A DNA stretch of 10,544 bases from an uncultured Clostridia bacterium (GTDB lineage: Bacteria > Bacillota > Clostridia > Oscillospirales > Ruminococcaceae). Shown in pieces: positions 6,791 to 10,544 of the stretch. The notes under the pieces were generated by a model. It worked only from the letters and a program-made list of their open reading frames with translations. It was not told the origin of the DNA and did no database searches. The position numbers and the translations under genes are program-made. The stretch is taken from assembly GCA_946183095.1 (NCBI GenBank), contig CAMHBE010000037.1:1-10544 (forward strand). The letters are read 5' to 3'. The first letter of the stretch is position 1, and each line of letters begins with the position of its first letter.

Positions 6791-7039
6791 GGGCTCCTCT
6801 AAAAACCTATTGTCGTTCAGGCGTGCCGACAATAAATCGTGTCAGCCTTTTTGCGCCGCGTCCTGCGGCGTTTGAGCTGACACATTGATGCCTCCTGCAT
6901 CAGTCGGCAGATTGTACAAATTTTTCGCAGAGCGTTTGTTTTCAAACGCCGCATACATGTCGTATGTCAAGGAAAATCTGTGCAATATGACGGCTTTAGG
7001 GCGATACGAATGGGCGGCAAGAGGTTTTTAGAGGTGCCC
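6791..7039. mobile_element. MITE-like element, copy B (249 bp), nested in the inverted repeat
   Basis: The ends match copy A in inverted orientation. The left 38 bp (starting GGGCTCCTCTAAAAACC) are identical to the complement of copy A's right end, and the right 60 bp match copy A's left end with few differences. Copy B is 88 bp longer, because of extra hairpins near the left end: GTGTCAGC/GCTGACAC (6839-6846 with 6876-6883) enclosing CGCCGC/GCGGCG, and TGATGC/GCATCA (6886-6902). More hairpins follow: GCGTTTG/CAAACGC (6932-6949) and CATAC/GTATG (6952-6966). The flanks TAAA and TCAA are only a 3-of-4 match. There is no coding potential. It lies between the left arm and the right arm of the long-range inverted repeat. 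Confidence 0.8.
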
Positions 7040-7093
7040 TCAAGTTGTTAAGATCATTATATCATGAAATTACCGATATTGCAATAGAGCGGA

Positions 7094-7133
7094 CAAAAAT
7101 ATCTCCGGTATTCTTTCAGAAGATACCGGAGAT
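7094..7133 (-). terminator. Intrinsic terminator of the CobW-family gene
   Basis: An 11-bp perfect stem ATCTCCGGTAT (7101-7111) with ATACCGGAGAT (7123-7133) and an 11-nt loop is followed on the minus strand by AUUUUUG. It lies about 75 bp beyond the GTPase gene stop, inside the region bounded by the 21-bp inverted repeats. Confidence 0.8.
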
Positions 7134-7208
7134 GTGATCTGTCAAAATAGCTGTATTTGGAATTCAATTGCGCCCCTGCACCTGCTTTATTGACACGCTG
7201 GATCTCCT

Positions 7209-8462
7209 TTATGCAAGAACGCTGTTCATTGCGGACTGTATCTCTTCGTCGCTGATACCCTGTCCGATGAATACTATCCTGTTGAGACGGTCGCCGTATT
7301 CCTTGTTCCAGCCTTCCGCTATCTCGGGATATTCCGCGAGCACCTTGCGCTGTTCGTCCTGCGGCATTGCCGCTACCCACTTGCTTGCAGCCTGAAGTGT
7401 GAGCTGCTTTCCGCACTGCTCGAAAATGCACATATACTCGGGCATTTCGTCGAACCACACAAAGCCCTTCGAGCGAATGACTTTTCTGCCGATCTCGGGC
7501 ATCACTTTCTCGAACTTGCTTTTGGAGAGCGGCTTTACATTGCTGAATACACAGGTGTTTATGCCGTATTCGAGAGCTTCGCCTTCGCCGTGATCGTGGT
7601 CATGGTGGTGGTGATGACCGTGCTCGTGGTCGTGATCGTCACGGTCATCATGGTCGTGGTGTTCATGCTCGTCATCGTCATCATCATCGTGATGTCCGTT
7701 TTCCTCGGCTTCCATTGCACGCGCCCAGCCTGCACTGCGGTAAACGGCGTTGATATCGAACTTGTTGGTATCGACTATCGACTTTATGTCTATCTTGCAG
7801 TGGTCGGACTCCATGATCTCTGCACCGGGGTTGAGAGCCTTTACAACAGCGATTATCTGCTTTTTCTGTTCCTCGGTGATAAGGTCGGTCTTGTTGAGAA
7901 GTACGACATTGCAGAATTCTATCTGCTGGATGAGCAGCGAATCGAGGTCTTCCTCTTCCTCGTCTTCATCGTCGTTATCTTCATCGTGGTCATGGTCGGT
8001 GAAATGCTCGCCGCACTCGAATTCGTCGGCAAGTCTGAAAGCGTCGGTAACTGTTATAACGCTGTCAAGTCTGCACTGAACGGGTGTGCGCTGCTCGGCA
8101 AGAGCCTGCGAAACCGCTTCAACTGTTTCGGCGATAGGCTGGGGTTCACAGATGCCGCTCGCTTCGATAACGATGTAGTCGCACTTGTTTTTGCGCAGCA
8201 GGGTAGTGAGCTGCTCGATAAGGTCGGGCTGGAGCGTGCAGCAGATACAGCCGTTCGACAATGCTACGACATCGTTCTGGTCTTTTTCGATGTAGCCGCC
8301 CTTTGAAACGAGCTCCGCGTCGATGTTTATTTCTCCGATATCGTTCACTATGACTGCGATCTTGTGACCCTGCGGTTCACGAAGGATGTTGTTGAGCAGG
8401 GTGGTCTTGCCGGCTCCGAGAAAGCCCGCAAGTATAGTTACGGGTACTGTTTTCTGTTTCAT
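7209..8462 (-). CDS. COG0523 (CobW-like) G3E metal-chaperone GTPase, His-rich
   Basis: A 417-residue G3E-family P-loop GTPase. Walker A is GFLGAGKT (13-20), followed by VNDIGEINIDAEL (39-51). The family metal site CICC is at 72-75 in LSNGCICCTLQPDL, and the guanine-specificity motif NKTD is at 190-193. Two low-complexity segments stand out: an acidic run at 155-173, and a His/Asp-rich stretch at 257-292 including five consecutive His, a likely metal-binding tail between the G domain and the C-terminal CobW_C domain (about 297-417). Relatives bind zinc and insert it into client proteins (ZNG1, ZigA, YciC); others serve cobalt or nitrile hydratase. With no B12 or nitrile hydratase genes nearby, a zinc role is the best inference. 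The gene has its own promoter with a palindrome over the -10, and a terminator after it. AGAGGTGC is a fair ribosome binding site. Confidence 0.9.
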   Translation of the reverse strand: MKQKTVPVTILAGFLGAGKTTLLNNILREPQGHKIAVIVNDIGEINIDAELVSKGGYIEKDQNDVVALSNGCICCTLQPDLIEQLTTLLRKNKCDYIVIEASGICEPQPIAETVEAVSQALAEQRTPVQCRLDSVITVTDAFRLADEFECGEHFTDHDHDEDNDDEDEEEEDLDSLLIQQIEFCNVVLLNKTDLITEEQKKQIIAVVKALNPGAEIMESDHCKIDIKSIVDTNKFDINAVYRSAGWARAMEAEENGHHDDDDDDEHEHHDHDDRDDHDHEHGHHHHHDHDHGEGEALEYGINTCVFSNVKPLSKSKFEKVMPEIGRKVIRSKGFVWFDEMPEYMCIFEQCGKQLTLQAASKWVAAMPQDEQRKVLAEYPEIAEGWNKEYGDRLNRIVFIGQGISDEEIQSAMNSVLA

Positions 8463-8489
8463 TTATGGTGCACCTCTTTGCAATATTTT

Positions 8490-8505
8490 TTATATTGTAA
8501 TATAA
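8490..8505. promoter_or_regulatory. Candidate operator palindrome over the GTPase promoter
   Basis: TTATATT-GT-AATATAA is a perfect 7-2-7 palindrome overlapping the -10 element at 8502-8507. A second overlapping inverted repeat, CAATAT-N5-ATATTG, covers 8481-8497. AT-rich palindromes of this size over the -10 are typical of Fur-family repressors (Fur, Zur, PerR). COG0523 genes are often Zur-regulated, but the sequence does not match the Bacillus Zur box closely. Confidence 0.4.
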
Positions 8506-8530
8506 TACCACATTTTTTTGCATTTGTCAA
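8502..8530 (-). promoter_or_regulatory. Promoter of the CobW-family gene
   Basis: On the minus strand a perfect TTGACA (8525-8530) and TATTAT (8502-8507), with TGG just upstream of the -10, are separated by 17 bp. The -35 lies 17 bp beyond the stop codon of the upstream VWA lipoprotein gene. No hairpin terminator is seen between them, so read-through from that gene is also possible. Confidence 0.75.
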
Positions 8531-8547
8531 GTTGCACTTTGCTAACA

Positions 8548-10125
8548 TCATGAATTCTTGTCGTAAGATTTAACGAGCTGTGCAAATTCCGCCTTGTATT
8601 CGTCATAAGCGATATCGCGACCCGAAATGAGCGAAAGTACGGAATCCTTGTCAGCGGTGCCTTTGTATTGGCTGTCACGCAGCAGCATACCGAATTCGGC
8701 AACTGCCGACGCGAATGCCATATCGTCGGACATTGAGGATGAGTATGCGCTGTCCGTAACAGGGTAGGAGAGGAGCTTGCTTTCATCTCCGTCCGGTTCC
8801 TTGTAACGTACCGATACGGTGAGCAGTTCACCGTTCTCTGTGCCGAGAGCCGCTGCGTCGGAATATTTCAGTCCCGATGATGCAAATTCCATCTCACTGT
8901 TGGTGTCGGCTATCTCATACAGCGCAGTCACCGTATGACCCGCACCTATCTCGCCGGCATCCTTCTTATCATCCGAAAAATCCTCCGCAGAAAGCGCTCT
9001 GTTTTCATATCCTATTAGCCGATAGCCCTTTATGTATGCTGGGTTGAATTCCACTTGTATCTTTACGTCTTTTGCAACTGTTACAAGCGTGCCGCCCATT
9101 TCCTCAACAAGAACTTTTCTTGCTTCATGTTCGCTGTCAATGTAGGAATACATACCGTTGCCGTTATCGGCGAGAGTCTCCATTTTGTTGTCCTTGATGT
9201 TTCCTGTTCCGAAGCCGAGAACAGACAGAAATACGCCGCTCTCACGCTTTTTTGTAACCAGCTCTTTCAGTTCGGCTTCGCTGGATATACCTACGTTAAG
9301 GTCGCCGTCCGTTGCGAGGATTATACGGTTGTTACCGTCCGCGATATAGTATTTTTCCGCGATCTCATACGCACGCAGTATTCCCGCCGAGCCTGCCGTT
9401 GAACCTCCCGCTTCAAGGGAATTTATAGCGTCAAGTATCCTCTGACTGTCGTTTCCGTCCGCACCTTCGAGAACAACTTTGTCGCTGCCCGCATAGGTGA
9501 CGATGGATATCCTGTCCTGTGGTGTGAGCTGCTCGGTCAGTATGGAAAATGACTTCTGCACCAATGGCAGCTTGTCGTAAGAGTACATCGAACCGCTCAC
9601 GTCGATAAGGAACACAAGGTTCATAGGACAGCGCTGCGAAAGGTCGATGTCCTCTGCTTTCAGCCCTATCCTCAGCAGCTTTGTATCGCTGTTCCACGGG
9701 CAGTCCGTCATTTCCGTGTTCACCGAGAATGGCTCACCGGGCTTCGGATCCGGATAGTCATAATTGAAGTAGTTTATCATTTCTTCTATACGCACCGCAT
9801 CGGCGGGTATTCTCTGACCGTTGTTTATCATGCGTCTTATGTTGGTGTATGATGCTGTGTCAACATCTATCGAGAATGTTGAGAGCGGATCCGATACCGC
9901 GCTCATAAATGTGTTCTCGGTTATCGCACTGTATTCCTCCGTGTTGAAGTCCTGTATTTTTTCTGCATTGATCTGCTGTACATCATACGCAGTGTCTGCC
10001 ATGGCAATGTTGTTTTCATACATTGCCCCCTGTGTGGTCATTGCTGAATGTCCGCCGCCGCATCCCGCAAGAGATAACGATGCTGTGAGTATTGCCGCTG
10101 TTATTATAATTCTTTTATTTTTCAT
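8548..10125 (-). CDS. YfbK-like von Willebrand factor A domain lipoprotein
   Basis: A 525-residue lipoprotein. The start is ATG at 10123-10125: AAGGAGC sits about 8 nt upstream and MKNKRIIITAAILTASLSLAGC is a classic lipoprotein signal with Cys22 as the lipidated residue. An in-frame ATG 23 codons earlier would bury the signal and lie in the promoter. After a variable linker, residues about 72-165 match the vWF_A N-terminal domain seen before VWA in this family (NTFMSAVSDPLSTFSIDVDTASYTNIRRMI and EMINYFNYDYPDP). The VWA domain follows (about 168-350) with a complete MIDAS metal site: D175, S177, S179 (DVSGS), T243 (GGSTAG) and D273 (ATDGD). The last 170 residues correspond to the C-terminal DUF3520 region. 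The role is probably adhesion or protein interaction at the outer face of the membrane; the partner is unknown. The promoter carries six phased regulator boxes. Confidence 0.9.
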   Translation of the reverse strand: MKNKRIIITAAILTASLSLAGCGGGHSAMTTQGAMYENNIAMADTAYDVQQINAEKIQDFNTEEYSAITENTFMSAVSDPLSTFSIDVDTASYTNIRRMINNGQRIPADAVRIEEMINYFNYDYPDPKPGEPFSVNTEMTDCPWNSDTKLLRIGLKAEDIDLSQRCPMNLVFLIDVSGSMYSYDKLPLVQKSFSILTEQLTPQDRISIVTYAGSDKVVLEGADGNDSQRILDAINSLEAGGSTAGSAGILRAYEIAEKYYIADGNNRIILATDGDLNVGISSEAELKELVTKKRESGVFLSVLGFGTGNIKDNKMETLADNGNGMYSYIDSEHEARKVLVEEMGGTLVTVAKDVKIQVEFNPAYIKGYRLIGYENRALSAEDFSDDKKDAGEIGAGHTVTALYEIADTNSEMEFASSGLKYSDAAALGTENGELLTVSVRYKEPDGDESKLLSYPVTDSAYSSSMSDDMAFASAVAEFGMLLRDSQYKGTADKDSVLSLISGRDIAYDEYKAEFAQLVKSYDKNS

Positions 10126-10148
10126 GCTTATCGCTCCTTTTTGCCCGT

Positions 10149-10188
10149 TTGCCGGGTTTTTCCATATTATACCATAAAGACCCGGCAA
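10149..10188. repeat. 9-bp inverted repeat flanking the -10 box
   Basis: TTGCCGGGT (10149-10157) is the perfect reverse complement of ACCCGGCAA (10180-10188), 22 bp apart. One half lies in the predicted 5' leader and the other in the -35/-10 spacer of the VWA gene promoter, so the -10 sits in the middle. It could be a repressor operator with half-sites two turns apart, or chance. Confidence 0.45.
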
Positions 10189-10194
10189 TTGCAA
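10166..10194 (-). promoter_or_regulatory. Promoter of the VWA lipoprotein gene
   Basis: On the minus strand TATAAT (10166-10171) with TGG just before it (extended -10) follows TTGCAA (10189-10194) at 17-bp spacing. The -35 matches consensus at four of six positions, which fits a promoter needing an activator. The adjoining phased boxes begin at the very next base. Confidence 0.75.
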
Positions 10195-10255
10195 TTACAA
10201 AGCGGTTACAATGTGATTACAGAACGTTTACGATATGGTTACAATGTGGTAACAA
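10195..10255 (-). promoter_or_regulatory. Six 11-bp-phased response-regulator boxes (PhoP/WalR type)
   Basis: On the plus strand hexamers TTACAA, TTACAA, TTACAG, TTACGA, TTACAA and TAACAA start at 10195, 10206, 10217, 10228, 10239 and 10250, exactly 11 bp apart. Read toward the gene and shifted by one base they are TGTAAT, TGTAAC, TGTAAT, CGTAAA, TGTAAC and TGTTAC. Five of six fit the WalR motif TGTWAH-N5-TGTWAH; they also resemble B. subtilis PhoP boxes (TTWACA direct repeats with about 5-bp spacers). The array abuts the -35 box, the usual place for an OmpR-family activator. The periodicity is seen directly; the regulator's identity is inferred. Confidence 0.7.
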
Positions 10256-10319
10256 AAGCGTTTCCGGCTTATTTAATGTCCGCCAATAGTGTGGAATGAG
10301 CCTGACATATTTTTTTTCA

Positions 10320-10362
10320 GTAAAGGCGATACCGCGCAAAGAACGAGCGGTATTGCCTTTAC
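10320..10362 (+). other. Unassigned 16-bp hairpin in the intergenic region
   Basis: Positions 10320-10335 (starting GTAAAGGCGATACC) pair with 10347-10362 over 16 bp, with a single G-U pair in plus-strand RNA (A-C in minus-strand RNA) and an 11-nt loop. T-rich and A-rich tracts flank both sides (T8 at 10310-10317; GAAAATAAATTTTT at 10372-10385). There is no U-tract directly at the stem foot and no plus-strand gene nearby, so it is not a standard terminator. It could be a small RNA, a palindromic repeat or an attenuator remnant. Confidence 0.45.
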
Positions 10363-10428
10363 ATCATGGCTGAAAATAAATTTTTATTCGGCGGCGACCG
10401 AAATTTATACAGTTCAAAAACAGACATG

Positions 10429-10467
10429 AAAAAAGCCTTTGCTATGCGTATTTAGCATAACAAAGGC
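10429..10467 (-). terminator. Terminator of the tRNA-Ser gene
   Basis: A 13-bp stem GCCTTTGCTATGC (10435-10447) with GCATAACAAAGGC (10455-10467) and a 7-nt loop lies 10 bp past the encoded CCA. On the minus strand the single mismatch becomes a U-G wobble, and six U follow (complement of 10429-10434), so it is oriented for minus-strand transcription. Confidence 0.9.
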
Positions 10468-10477
10468 AAATTCTGTT

Positions 10478-10544
10478 TGGCGCAGAAAGAGGGATTTGAA
10501 CCCTCGCGCCGGTTTCCCGACCTACTCCCTTAGCAGGGGAGCCC
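10478..10544 (-). tRNA. tRNA-Ser(GCU), 3' part, cut by the right edge
   Basis: On the minus strand the window begins just inside the anticodon arm. The stem CTCCC/GGGAG (10537-10541 with 10525-10529) encloses the loop CTGCTAA, giving anticodon GCU (10532-10534), which reads AGC/AGU serine codons. The long variable arm GTCGG-GAAA-CCGGC is the class II feature expected for serine. The T arm GAGGG-TTCAAAT-CCCTC is canonical, followed by acceptor strand TTTCTGC, discriminator G and an encoded CCA (10478-10480). The acceptor 5' strand and D arm lie outside the window. Confidence 0.95.

Larger units (their letters stand above)
6671..7196. repeat. Long-range inverted repeat enclosing element B
   Basis: Positions 6671-6691 (GTGTCAATAAAGCAGGTGCA plus G) are the perfect 21-bp reverse complement of 7176-7196. 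Similarity resumes inside: right-arm sequence 7157-7175, read on the minus strand, contains GGCGCAATTGAATTCCAAATA. The left arm has GGCGC right after the 21-mer and ATTGAATCCAAATA only at 6774-6788, after a block of about 80 bp that folds as a cloverleaf. The two arms are therefore diverged inverted copies of about 40 bp, the left one interrupted by the folded block. No clear target duplication flanks the pair. The right arm ends 12 bp from the end of the CobW-family gene. Confidence 0.7.

Noticed and set aside
4434..7039. Copies A and B as ends of one composite transposon carrying obgE-side genes
   Set aside because: The two inverted copies enclose rplU-prp-rpmA and a membrane gene, but each copy has its own complete pair of terminal repeats and A has its own TAAG flanks; independent insertions explain this better.
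7057..7458. Minus-strand open frame (133 codons) overlapping the end of the GTPase gene
   Set aside because: It is an out-of-frame shadow crossing the terminator, and its translation is basic and motif-free.
7590..8306. Plus-strand open frame rich in Val/Ile that looks like a membrane protein
   Set aside because: It is the antisense reading of the GTPase His/Asp-rich segments, whose complement codes for Val/Met/Ile runs; this is a codon artefact.
10126..10194. In-frame upstream ATG extending the VWA lipoprotein by 23 residues
   Set aside because: It would run through the -10 and -35 boxes and leader, lacks a ribosome binding site, and hides a perfect lipoprotein signal.
10195..10255. CRISPR-like short repeat array
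   Set aside because: The repeat unit is 11 bp with no unique spacers of protospacer size; the phasing and promoter position fit a regulator binding array.
10320..10362. Hairpin as terminator of the VWA lipoprotein gene
   Set aside because: It lies upstream of that minus-strand gene and has no U-tract on the minus strand.

Overview
This window reads as a chromosomal segment of a Gram-positive Clostridia bacterium, probably Oscillospiraceae/Ruminococcus-like. That placement is an inference. It rests on the L27 protein with a cleavable N-terminal extension next to the Prp protease gene (a Bacillota trait), strong AGGAGG-type ribosome binding sites, TTGACA/TATAAT promoters with 17-bp spacing, Mini-RNase III, and roughly balanced base composition. 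Every gene I support lies on the minus strand, so transcription runs from high to low coordinates.

Right edge (about 10126-10544). The 3' part of a tRNA-Ser(GCU) gene with an encoded CCA enters from the right edge and is followed by a U-tract terminator. About 300 bp without a gene follow. They hold a long unexplained hairpin (10320-10362) and a six-copy, exactly 11-bp-phased array of TGTWAH/TTWACA-type hexamers. The array abuts the -35 box of a good promoter for a large lipoprotein with a von Willebrand A domain (8548-10125). It has the form of a binding site for an OmpR-family response regulator of the PhoP/WalR type.

Centre right (7209-8530). A COG0523 (CobW-like) metal-chaperone GTPase with a CICC motif and a very His/Asp-rich insert is transcribed from its own promoter. 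A 16-bp palindrome overlaps the -10 box and is a candidate metalloregulator operator. A clean terminator lies downstream.

Intergenic 6507-7208. About 700 bp without a gene. It holds the rplU promoter and leader, a pair of perfect 21-bp inverted repeats at 6671-6691 and 7176-7196, a cloverleaf-like folded block, and a 249-bp MITE-like element (copy B) nested between the inverted repeats. A shorter 161-bp copy (copy A) in the opposite orientation sits upstream of obgE at 4434-4594 and is flanked by TAAG on both sides.

Centre and left (201-6622). rplU-prp-rpmA form a compact operon: ribosomal protein L21, the protease that trims L27, and L27. It ends in a hairpin terminator. A small two-TM membrane protein gene and MITE-like copy A then separate this operon from obgE-mrnC-(secreted alpha-helical protein)-yebC, which look co-transcribed. 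L21, Prp, L27, ObgE and Mini-III all concern the large ribosomal subunit, and YebC also belongs to a translation-associated family. The left edge holds a yebC terminator candidate, a plus-strand-oriented hairpin and a strong minus-strand promoter firing out of the window.

Most of the coding content is ordinary housekeeping. The observations most worth a second look are non-coding: the phased box array at 10195-10255 and the nested, structured repeat elements.
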